Positions 8,275 to 15,252 of a stretch of DNA of 50,632 bases are shown here, one piece after another. Source of the stretch: JAFECT01 sp964432415 (GTDB lineage Bacteria > Pseudomonadota > Alphaproteobacteria > Caulobacterales > Caulobacteraceae). Position numbers and translations under genes: made by a program. Under the pieces are notes generated by a model that searched no databases, was not told where the DNA came from, and saw only the letters and a program-made list of their open reading frames with translations. Each line of letters opens with the position of its first letter. The first letter of the stretch is position 1. The DNA lies in NCBI GenBank assembly GCA_964432415.1, contig CAYSNW010000023.1, positions 1-50,632 of the forward strand, in the 5' to 3' direction.

Positions 8275-8374
8275 GCTTTCGCCGCCCGAGTTGCTTCCGG
8301 TCCGCCGTTTCGATGTCGGCGCAAGGCTCGCAGCGCGCCGGCGAGGCCACCGCTCGTGAGGCGACCTGGCGCGG

Positions 8375-8935
8375 CTATCTCCGACCACACCCCGCGAGGG
8401 TCCGGACGTAGAGGGCCCTCGTCGACGCCGCGCCCGTCCGGGCGGTATCCTGGACTGTTCCGGTCTCGATGAACCCCGCCTTCTCGGCGACGCGCCGCGA
8501 GGCGGTGTTGTCGGCCTCAATGTGCGCCTCCAGCCGACCAAGGCCCTCGACGCCGGACGCCGCTTCGCAGAGCAGCCGCAACGCCCGCAGCGCATGGCCC
8601 TTTGCGCGAAAGGCCGGGAAGACCCAGTAGGAAACGTTGGCGGAGTTCTCGCAGAGTCTGCGAAGCTCGCACCCTCCCATGAGCAGTCCCGACGGCTGGC
8701 GAACGGCGTAGGCGAATTTCGGCCCGCCCGCTGCGCGCGCTTCGATCCAGCGTCTCATGGCGTCTCGGGTCTCCGCCAGCGTCGCCGGCCGTGAGGCGTC
8801 GAAGCGCCGGCGCATCTCCTCGTCCTCCCCCTGCAGGTGGGCCTCGGCGTCCTCCACCCGATGCGCGTCCAGCAGCACCACCCCGTCCTCCAGGCGTTCG
8901 GGCAGGCGGATCGGGGGGAGGGTGGGGTCGGTCAT
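8375..8935 (-). CDS. GNAT-family N-acetyltransferase
   Basis: This 186-residue protein resembles the RimJ/RimL branch of GNAT acetyltransferases, which transfer acetyl from acetyl-CoA to amines. Visible features are an N-terminal RLPERLEDGVVLLDAHRVEDA strand-helix, the central KFAYAVRQPSGLLMGGCELR beta strands, the acetyl-CoA loop region AFRAKGHALRALRLL, and the C-terminal HIEADNTASRRVAEKAGFIETG motif, which is highly characteristic. The substrate cannot be predicted. The start at 8935 was chosen because the family's N-terminal strand begins there; the open frame extends 15 codons further. Confidence 0.9.
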   Translation of the reverse strand: MTDPTLPPIRLPERLEDGVVLLDAHRVEDAEAHLQGEDEEMRRRFDASRPATLAETRDAMRRWIEARAAGGPKFAYAVRQPSGLLMGGCELRRLCENSANVSYWVFPAFRAKGHALRALRLLCEAASGVEGLGRLEAHIEADNTASRRVAEKAGFIETGTVQDTARTGAASTRALYVRTLAGCGRR

Positions 8936-8987
8936 GCGGGCGCCCTCGCGACTTGGGCGCCAGCCTAGCAAATCTCTCAAAGCAAAA

Positions 8988-9011
8988 CGGCCCGGGATCG
9001 CTCCCGGGCCG
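8988..9011 (-). terminator. Intrinsic terminator of the rpsF-rpsR-rplI operon
   Basis: A perfect 10-bp GC-rich stem (8988-8997 with 9002-9011) with the four-base loop is followed on the minus strand by TTTTGCTTT. It begins 30 bases after the rplI stop. Confidence 0.85.
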
Positions 9012-9041
9012 CCTGTCTTGTCGTCGTCTTGGCCGCTGCGA

Positions 9042-9635
9042 TCAGAGATCGCCCGGCGCCGCCTCGGCGATGGCCTGGCCGGCGCCGCCTTCGAACAGGT
9101 CTTGCGCCTGTTCCAGGGCCGCCGCGCGCTCTTCCTCGAATTGCGAGGTGATGACGTTTTCGCCGCGCGCCTGGCGCTCGGCTTCGTCCTGGGAGCGGGC
9201 GATGTTGATCTTGACGGTGATGGTGACCTCGGCGTGAAGGCGGACCTTCACCTCGTGGACGCCCAGCGTCTTGATCGGCAGGTTCAGCACGACCTGGTTG
9301 CGTTCGACCTTGCCGATGCCGCCGCCGTTGACCGCGTCCGCCACGTCGCGGGCCGAGACCGAGCCGTACAGCTGGCCCGACTCCCCGGCCTGACGGATCA
9401 GGATGTAGGAGCTGTCGTTCAGCGCCTCACCGGCCTTTTCGGCGTCGGTGCGGTTCTGGGCGTTGCGGGCTTCGATTTGCGCGCGCTGCGCTTCGAAGAC
9501 CTTCTGGTTGGCCGAGGTGGCGCGCAGGGCCTTGGAGCGCGGCAGCAGGAAGTTGCGGGCGAACCCGTCCTTCACCGTCACCGTGTCCCCGATGGACCCG
9601 AGCTTCTCGACGCGTTCGAGCAGGATGACCTTCAT
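9042..9635 (-). CDS. rplI: 50S ribosomal protein L9
   Basis: L9 binds 23S rRNA and stabilises the ribosome's L1 side. The N-terminal domain begins MKVILLERVEKLGSIGDTVTVKDGFARNFLLP, the family signature, and is followed by the long connecting helix (QKVFEAQRAQIEARNAQ) and the C-terminal domain with GVHEVKVRLHAEV. At 197 residues it is longer than the usual 150, with an acidic C-terminal extension after about residue 150, as in other Caulobacterales. It is the last gene of the S6-S18-L9 operon and is followed by a terminator. Confidence 0.97.
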   Translation of the reverse strand: MKVILLERVEKLGSIGDTVTVKDGFARNFLLPRSKALRATSANQKVFEAQRAQIEARNAQNRTDAEKAGEALNDSSYILIRQAGESGQLYGSVSARDVADAVNGGGIGKVERNQVVLNLPIKTLGVHEVKVRLHAEVTITVKINIARSQDEAERQARGENVITSQFEEERAAALEQAQDLFEGGAGQAIAEAAPGDL

Positions 9636-9645
9636 CGGTGCGCCC

Positions 9646-9930
9646 TCACTTCACGACGTAGGGCAGAAGGGCGAGGAAGCGGGCGCGCTTGATGGCGCGG
9701 GCCAGTTCCCGTTGCTTCTTTTGCGAGACGGCGGTGATGCGCGAGGGGACGATCTTGCCGCGCTCGGAGATGTAGCGCTGCAGCAGCTTGACGTCCTTGT
9801 AGTCGATCTTCGGCGCGTTGGCGCCGGAGAACGGGCACACCTTGCGGCGGCGGAAGAAGGGACGGCGACCGCCGCCCGAACCCGCCGGAGCGCCTACGGT
9901 AGGCGCGCTGTCGTTCTGGATATCGCTCAT
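9646..9930 (-). CDS. rpsR: 30S ribosomal protein S18
   Basis: S18 is a small-subunit protein that pairs with S6 on the 16S rRNA platform. The 94-residue product carries the family core PFFRRRKVCPFSGANAPKIDYKDVKLLQRYISERGKIVPSRI and ends near RARFLALLPYV. The N-terminal 20 residues are Gly-rich and variable. It lies 11 bases after rpsF and 10 bases before rplI, so co-transcription is near certain. Confidence 0.97.
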   Translation of the reverse strand: MSDIQNDSAPTVGAPAGSGGGRRPFFRRRKVCPFSGANAPKIDYKDVKLLQRYISERGKIVPSRITAVSQKKQRELARAIKRARFLALLPYVVK

Positions 9931-9941
9931 GTTTGCGCTCC

Positions 9942-10334
9942 TCAGACCGGATAATCTTCATAGCCCGAGGGCGGACGGCGTTCGGTGCGATCGCCCCGAT
10001 CCCGCTCGCGCTCCTTGCGGGCCAGCACGGGCGACAGTTCCAGGTCGAGTTCCTCGACCTTGACCGTCAGGTAGCGCAGCACGTCTTCGTTGATCGACAG
10101 CTGGCGCTCCATTTCCTTGACCGCGGGCGACGGGGCGTCGATCGCGAGCAGGGAGTAGTGGCCCTTGCGGTTCTTCTTGATCCGGTAGGTGAGGTTTCTG
10201 AGACCCCAGTACTCGATCTTCGCGACGTTGCCGCCGCCTTCCTCGATGAGCGCCTTGAGCGTGTCGTTGAGGGCTTCGGCCTGTTGCGGCGAGATGTCCT
10301 GCCGCGCGATGACCACGTGTTCGTAGTAAGCCAT
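9942..10334 (-). CDS. rpsF: 30S ribosomal protein S6
   Basis: S6 binds S18 and 16S rRNA. The 130-residue protein begins MAYYEHVVIARQDIS and contains the WGLRNLTYRIKKNRKGHY signature. The C-terminus is a charged tail (RKERERDRGDRTERR) like that of other alphaproteobacterial S6 proteins. The ATG at 10334 has an AAGGAAC ribosome-binding site. The first gene of the operon, it has a predicted 134-base leader that could host S6:S18 autoregulation. Confidence 0.97.
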   Translation of the reverse strand: MAYYEHVVIARQDISPQQAEALNDTLKALIEEGGGNVAKIEYWGLRNLTYRIKKNRKGHYSLLAIDAPSPAVKEMERQLSINEDVLRYLTVKVEELDLELSPVLARKERERDRGDRTERRPPSGYEDYPV

Positions 10335-10474
10335 ACGTTCCTTCTTCCGGTGTGGATGGCGGCGCGGCGTCCGGCGGAAGTTCCGGTCGTCACGATGGCT
10401 CTCGGCGCGGCGTCCGGGCGGTTGACCCGAACCTTTTGCGCTCCGCGTGAGACCGCCATCCAGTGAAGCGGGCG

Positions 10475-10503
10475 CATGTACGCGTGAAAGCCCGCAATGG
10501 CAA
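10475..10503 (-). promoter_or_regulatory. Candidate promoter of the rpsF operon
   Basis: On the minus strand TTGCCA (10503-10498), a 17-base spacer and TACATG (10480-10475) form a plausible housekeeping promoter. Initiation near 10468 would give a leader of about 134 bases before rpsF. Confidence 0.45.
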
Positions 10504-10612
10504 GGGAAATGCGCGCCCCGGAGCCCGGACGGGCGCGGCTCGTCTTGCGGCGGGTCGCCGCTCATGCGACCTCAGGACAGCACACAGTTTGCGCGTGCGC
10601 TCGGGGGCGTCC

Positions 10613-11170
10613 ATGAAATCCATCGTCAGGCTTGTCATCCTGTGCGGGGCCCTGGGCCTGGGCCAGCCTTCGCTGGCCGCGCCGACGCCGGCGCCGGAGG
10701 CGACAGCCACCACCGCCACCCCCAATGCCCTGGCCCTGGCCAGGCGCTACATGGCGGCGGTCCACCTGGACCGGACCATGTCCGCCCTGGTGAACAACAT
10801 GGCGCCGGTCATCATCGACCAGCAGCTGCAGGCCCATCCCGAGCTCAAGGAACATATGACGCCCGAACTTCGCCAGGCGATGATCGAGGTGATCAGCGAG
10901 GCCGTCCTCGAGCGGCTGCCGGCCATGAACGACAAGATGCTTTCGATCGTCGCCGAGACCTTCACCGAGCAGGAGCTGACCGAACTCGTGGCCTTCTACG
11001 AGAGCCCGACCGGTCAGGCGGTGATGGAAAAGGCGCCCTCGATGATGCGGCGCATTCCCGAGCTCATGGCGACCATAAACATGCCGACCGATGAGGAAAT
11101 CGGGGCCCGCCTCTGCAAGAAGATCGACTGCAAGGCCGCCGGCGATCACAGCAAGCCCACCAAGTCCTGA
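10613..11170 (+). CDS. Secreted DUF2059-domain protein
   Basis: The 185-residue protein begins with a signal peptide (MKSIVRLVILCGALGLGQPSLAA). The C-terminal half matches DUF2059 as I remember it: FTEQELTELVAFYESPTGQAVMEK, followed by a Met-rich helix. The domain is found in periplasmic proteins of many alphaproteobacteria; its function is unknown. Only 13 bases separate it from the ygiB-like gene, which suggests a three-gene unit with the YgiC-like gene. The start at 10613 is chosen because it places the signal peptide first. Confidence 0.75.
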   Translation: MKSIVRLVILCGALGLGQPSLAAPTPAPEATATTATPNALALARRYMAAVHLDRTMSALVNNMAPVIIDQQLQAHPELKEHMTPELRQAMIEVISEAVLERLPAMNDKMLSIVAETFTEQELTELVAFYESPTGQAVMEKAPSMMRRIPELMATINMPTDEEIGARLCKKIDCKAAGDHSKPTKS

Positions 11171-11183
11171 CCCGGAGCCCGTC

Positions 11184-11810
11184 ATGACCAGACGCAGCAC
11201 CTACGTCGGCTTCACCGTCTTCACCCTGTCCGCGGCGCTCGCAGCCTGCGGCGGGGACGTGGAGACCGGCAAGGAGGCGGCCGTCTACACCTCCGTCGAG
11301 CAGTGCCAGAAGGCCAACCCCGGCGCCGACTGCGAAAAGGCGCTGCGCGAAGCCCAGCTCGAGCACCTGAAGACCGCCCCCGCCGCCCAGACCCGCGCCC
11401 AGTGCGAGCAGGAGTGGGGCGACGGCCACTGCGAGGAGCATCCCGGCAGCACTGGTGGCTCGGTCTTCCTGCCGATGATGGCCGGCTTCATGCTCGGTCA
11501 TGCGCTGGCCGGCCCGGGCCCCGGCATGGGTCAGCCGGGCTGCGCGCCCAACGATCCGCGCTGCAACAACGACCCCGGCCGCTCCGGCTTCACCGGCGGC
11601 AGCCACGGCGTCTACGTCGGGCGCACCGGCGGGCTGTTCTCCGGCGGTAGCCGCATCGGCGACGCGGAGATGAAGAACGGCGGCTACCAGGCGCCCAGCC
11701 GCGCCTTCGTCTCCGAAGGGGCCGGCGGCAAGGTCACCGGCGGACGGGTCACCCGGGGCGGCTTCGGGCGCTTCGGCGGCTTTCACTTCGGCGGCGGCCG
11801 CGGGGGCTGA
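11184..11810 (+). CDS. YgiB-like (DUF1190) protein
   Basis: This 208-residue protein has an N-terminal hydrophobic stretch ending in AALAACGGD, so it may be a lipoprotein anchored at that cysteine. Features typical of DUF1190/YgiB are the VYTSVEQCQK segment, several paired cysteines, the GGSVFLPMMAGFMLGHAL stretch, and a C-terminus dominated by Gly, Arg and Phe. The partner YgiC-like gene starts inside its stop codon (TGATG, 1-nt overlap), which matches the ygiBC pairing known from E. coli. The molecular role is unknown. Confidence 0.8.
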   Translation: MTRRSTYVGFTVFTLSAALAACGGDVETGKEAAVYTSVEQCQKANPGADCEKALREAQLEHLKTAPAAQTRAQCEQEWGDGHCEEHPGSTGGSVFLPMMAGFMLGHALAGPGPGMGQPGCAPNDPRCNNDPGRSGFTGGSHGVYVGRTGGLFSGGSRIGDAEMKNGGYQAPSRAFVSEGAGGKVTGGRVTRGGFGRFGGFHFGGGRGG

Positions 11811-12979
11811 TGCGCCGCTCCACCATCGCGCCGCGCCCGGACTGGCGCGGCAAGGTCGAGGACCTGGGCCTCACCTGGCACACCACCGACGACGGCCAGG
11901 CCTACTGGGACGAGAGCGCTTTCTGGGCGTTCAGTTCCGCCGAGGTCGACCGTATCGAGGCGGCGACTCAGGAACTCTACGACATGGTGCTCCAGGCCGT
12001 CGGCTGGGTCGTGGACAATGGGCGCCTCGCCGACCTCGGCTACGACGAGCGCGCCAGCGCCTTGATCGAGGCCAGCTGGAACAACCGGAGCTGGGAGCCG
12101 ACCCTCTACGCCCGCTTCGATTTCGCCTTCGATGGGCGCGACCTCAAGCTGCTGGAGCTGAACGGCGACACCCCGACCGCCCTGCTCGAGGCGGCGGTGG
12201 TGCAGTGGTGGTGGCTGCAGGACCGTTTCCCGCATCTGGACCAGTTCAACTCCATCCATGAGAAGCTGATCGAAGCCTTCGGCCTGCTGGCCGGATCGGG
12301 TATGGCCGAGGGGCCGATCCATTTCACCAGCGTCCAGCCCCACGCCGAGGACGAGGGCACGGTTGGCTACATGGCCGCCTGCGCGGCGGAGGCCGGCCTC
12401 GACCCGTCCTATGTGCCGATCGAGGCCGTCGGCTGGGCGGATCTGGAGGACGGCTCAGGCTGCTTCGTCGACGAGGACGACCGGCGCATCGGGACCCTGT
12501 TCAAGCTCTATCCCTGGGAGTGGATGCTGGACGAGGACTTCGGCGCCCACCTGGCCGCCGAGGCCGCCGCCAAACGCATCCGTCTGATGGAGCCGGCCTG
12601 GAAGATGGCCGCCTCGAACAAGGCGCTCCTGCCGGTGCTGTGGAAGCTGTTCCCCGACAGCGAGTGGCTGCTGCCCGCCACCATGAGCGAAGCCGAGGCC
12701 CGCGCCTGGGGCGACTATGTCAAAAAGCCGGTCCGCGGCCGCGAAGGCGCCAACGTCACCCTGGTCCGCGGCGGCGCGGAGGTGGCCAGCCGCGACGGGA
12801 CCTACGCAGACGACCTGTTCGTGTTCCAGAAGCGCGCCGAACTGGCCTCGGCCCAGGGCAGCTACGCGGTGCTGGGCAGCTGGGTGGTCAACCGCCTGGC
12901 CTGCGGCATGGGGGTCCGGGAATCGGCCAGCCCGATCACGGACAACACGGCGCGGTTCGTGCCGCACGTGATGGAGTAG
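11810..12979 (+). CDS. YgiC-like glutathionylspermidine-synthase-family protein
   Basis: At 389 residues this matches the YgiC/YjfC proteins, ATP-grasp ligases related to the synthetase half of glutathionylspermidine synthase. Visible landmarks are LELNGDTPTALLEAAVVQWWW near residue 110-130, YVKKPVRGREGANVTLV (the nucleotide-binding strand-loop) and the C-terminal SWVVNRLACGMGVRES. There is no amidase domain. The true substrate of YgiC proteins is not established. It overlaps the YgiB-like gene by one base, so the two are translationally coupled. Confidence 0.88.
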   Translation: MRRSTIAPRPDWRGKVEDLGLTWHTTDDGQAYWDESAFWAFSSAEVDRIEAATQELYDMVLQAVGWVVDNGRLADLGYDERASALIEASWNNRSWEPTLYARFDFAFDGRDLKLLELNGDTPTALLEAAVVQWWWLQDRFPHLDQFNSIHEKLIEAFGLLAGSGMAEGPIHFTSVQPHAEDEGTVGYMAACAAEAGLDPSYVPIEAVGWADLEDGSGCFVDEDDRRIGTLFKLYPWEWMLDEDFGAHLAAEAAAKRIRLMEPAWKMAASNKALLPVLWKLFPDSEWLLPATMSEAEARAWGDYVKKPVRGREGANVTLVRGGAEVASRDGTYADDLFVFQKRAELASAQGSYAVLGSWVVNRLACGMGVRESASPITDNTARFVPHVME

Positions 12980-13007
12980 AGGTCACCGGACGGACGGCTG
13001 GTAGGGC

Positions 13008-13559
13008 CTAGTCGGGACGCCGGTCGACGTCGCTCGGCCGGATCACCTTGATCGGTTTGAACGACACCGCTTCGCGCGGGGAGTGGAAGGTCCAGTGCCG
13101 GACCTTCGGGCCCCTGGCCGTGCAGGTCAGCTCGGCGGCCTCCAGCTCATGCCGCTCGGGCTTCAGGCGGGCGTGCTTGTAGGCGTCGACCCGGATCAGG
13201 CAGCGCGGGCGGGGCATGGGCTCCATCCAGACGCGGGGCGCCGTCGCCAGGCTGGGGTAGTCCGGCGAGGTCGTCTCCGGCGGATCGCAGATCCAGTCCG
13301 GGTCGCGGGCGCAGAACGCCGTCCAGGCCCGGCGGGCCAGCGCGCTGGCCTCCGCTTCCGTCCGGCTGCGCCGTTCGTAGCTGAAGCGGAGCACCTGTCC
13401 GTTTTCAAGGGGGACCTGAGCCCGCCCCCAGATCGGCGAGATTTGCGGTATGTAGTCGACGAAACAGCCGCCCAGGCCGCACAGGCCCACCAGAAGGGCC
13501 ACGCCACCGGCGAGGGAAGCTGCTCGCGCGCGGCCAAGGCGGTCGTCATGCGCCATCAT
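13008..13559 (-). CDS. Putative lipoprotein, unknown
   Basis: The 183-residue protein has a basic N-terminus and a hydrophobic stretch ending in LCGLGGC, a good lipobox (LGGC) placing the acylated cysteine at about residue 32. The mature part has four cysteines and an ALARRAWTAFCARDPDWIC segment. It converges on the YgiC-like gene. An alternative ATG lies one codon later. No family recognised. Confidence 0.65.
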   Translation of the reverse strand: MMAHDDRLGRARAASLAGGVALLVGLCGLGGCFVDYIPQISPIWGRAQVPLENGQVLRFSYERRSRTEAEASALARRAWTAFCARDPDWICDPPETTSPDYPSLATAPRVWMEPMPRPRCLIRVDAYKHARLKPERHELEAAELTCTARGPKVRHWTFHSPREAVSFKPIKVIRPSDVDRRPD

Positions 13560-13646
13560 GGACGCATCTTCCGGATTGCGTCACCAGAGTCGAGGGCGGC
13601 GGCCTTTTCCCTTCCTCGGGATGACACGCGATGGGGCTAGGCGGCC

Positions 13647-13671
13647 GGAACCTTAGCCATGTGAGCCCGTT
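13647..13671 (+). promoter_or_regulatory. EcfG-type general stress promoter
   Basis: GGAAC (13647-13651), a 16-base spacer and CGTT (13668-13671) match the alphaproteobacterial general-stress sigma consensus GGAAC-N16-17-CGTT exactly. Transcription would start near 13680, giving a leader of about 75 bases before the KaiC-like gene. Confidence 0.75.
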
Positions 13672-13755
13672 TCTCGTTTTCGCCGGTCCGAAACGCCGGC
13701 CAGACGGGGCGCATTTCATGCTCAGAACGTACGAGGCTCGCACCGGAGGCCGCTC

Positions 13756-15252
13756 TTGAACGCGCTCCGGAAAGCTGAAGGGGACGCGGCCACCGGGATC
13801 GATGGCCTGGACAATATCCTGGCCGGCGGCCTCGGCCGCGAGCGGGTCTATCTGCTGGAAGGCAGTCCCGGCACCGGCAAGACCACCACCGCCCTGCAGT
13901 TCCTGATCGAGGGCGCCCGCATAGGCGAACGGACGCTCTACATCACCCTGTCGGAGACCGAACAGGAATTGCGCGACACCGCCGCGGCCCACGGATGGTC
14001 GCTGGACGGCGTGGATGTCTTCGAACTGGTCCCGCCCGAGAGCCTGCTGGACGAACAGCAGCAGCAGAGCCTGCTCTATTCCTCCGACCTGGAGCTGGGT
14101 GAAACGACCCGCATGATATTCGAGGCGGTCGAACGCATCCGCCCGGCGCGGGTGGTCATCGACAGCCTGTCCGAGATCCGGCTGCTGGCCCAGAGTTCGC
14201 TGCGCTACCGCCGCCAGGTCCTGGCGCTGAAGCACTACTTCGCCAAGCAGAAGTCGACCGTGCTGCTGCTCGACGACCTGACCACGGACATCCTGGACAA
14301 GACGGTGCACAGCGTCGCCCACGGCGTGGTGCGGCTGGACGAACTGGCCCCGACCTACGGCTCGGAGCGCCGGCGGGTGCGCATCGTCAAGTATCGTGGC
14401 CGGCACTTCCGCGGCGGCTATCACGACTTCACCATCAAGACCGGGGGCATCGAGGTCTATCCGCGCCTGATCGCCGGGGAACACCGCACCCACTTCGACC
14501 GCTCCAAGTCCCTCAGCGGCGTCGCCGGCCTGGACAATCTGCTGGGCGGCGGTATCGAGCGGGGCTCCAGCACCCTCATCCTGGGCCCCGCGGGCACCGG
14601 CAAATCCCTGGTTGCGATCCATTTCGCCGTCGCGGCCGTCGCGCGCGGAGAGCGGGCGGCCCTGTTCATCTTCGACGAGGAGCTGGGTCTCCTGTTCGAC
14701 CGGGCCAGGGCGCTCGGCTTCGATCTGCAGGCCCTGGTCGACTCCGAACAGCTGATCGTCCAGCAGGTCGACGCCGCTGAGCTTTCGCCCGGCGAATTCA
14801 CCTCCCGGGTGCGCCATTGCGTGTCCGTGGCCGGGATCAAGACCGTCGTGGTCGACAGCCTCAACGGCTACCAGGCGGCCATGCCCGAGGAACAGTTCCT
14901 GCTGCTGCACATGCACGAGCTGCTGCAGTACCTGAACCGCCAGGGCGCCACGACCTTCCTGACCGTCGCCCAGCATGGGCTGGTGGGGGACATGAAGGCG
15001 CCGGTCGATGTCACCTACCTGGCCGATACGGTCATCCTGCTTCGCTACTTCGAGGCTGTGGGGCAGGTCCGCCGGGCTATGTCGGTGATCAAGAAACGCG
15101 CCGGCAGCCACGAGAAGTACATTCGGGAATTCCAGATCGACGAACGCGGCCTGACGGTCGGGCCGCCGCTCGAAGGCTTTCAGGGCGTGCTGCGCGGCGT
15201 GCCGAACTTTGTCGGCGCCGGCGCCGGGCTGATGGGTGAGCCTTCCGCGTGA
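13756..15252 (+). CDS. KaiC-like double-domain ATPase
   Basis: The 498-residue protein has two RecA/KaiC domains. The first has Walker A GSPGTGKTT at 36-44 and the second GPAGTGKS at 277-284. Walker B-like strands (VVIDSLSE 133-140, VVVDSLN in domain two) follow each. Compared with cyanobacterial KaiC, the two catalytic glutamates after the Walker A are SE in domain one and DE in domain two, and the S431-T432 phosphosites align by eye with T-Y. It starts with TTG, supported by GGAGG six bases upstream. The hybrid kinase gene overlaps its end by four bases. No kaiA or kaiB is present in the window. Confidence 0.88.
   Translation: MNALRKAEGDAATGIDGLDNILAGGLGRERVYLLEGSPGTGKTTTALQFLIEGARIGERTLYITLSETEQELRDTAAAHGWSLDGVDVFELVPPESLLDEQQQQSLLYSSDLELGETTRMIFEAVERIRPARVVIDSLSEIRLLAQSSLRYRRQVLALKHYFAKQKSTVLLLDDLTTDILDKTVHSVAHGVVRLDELAPTYGSERRRVRIVKYRGRHFRGGYHDFTIKTGGIEVYPRLIAGEHRTHFDRSKSLSGVAGLDNLLGGGIERGSSTLILGPAGTGKSLVAIHFAVAAVARGERAALFIFDEELGLLFDRARALGFDLQALVDSEQLIVQQVDAAELSPGEFTSRVRHCVSVAGIKTVVVDSLNGYQAAMPEEQFLLLHMHELLQYLNRQGATTFLTVAQHGLVGDMKAPVDVTYLADTVILLRYFEAVGQVRRAMSVIKKRAGSHEKYIREFQIDERGLTVGPPLEGFQGVLRGVPNFVGAGAGLMGEPSA

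Noticed and set aside
13565..13625. Degenerate CCTCGG-ATGAC sequence resembling the intergenic repeat
   Set aside because: Only a short, imperfect part matches, without the internal hairpin, so it was not counted as a copy.
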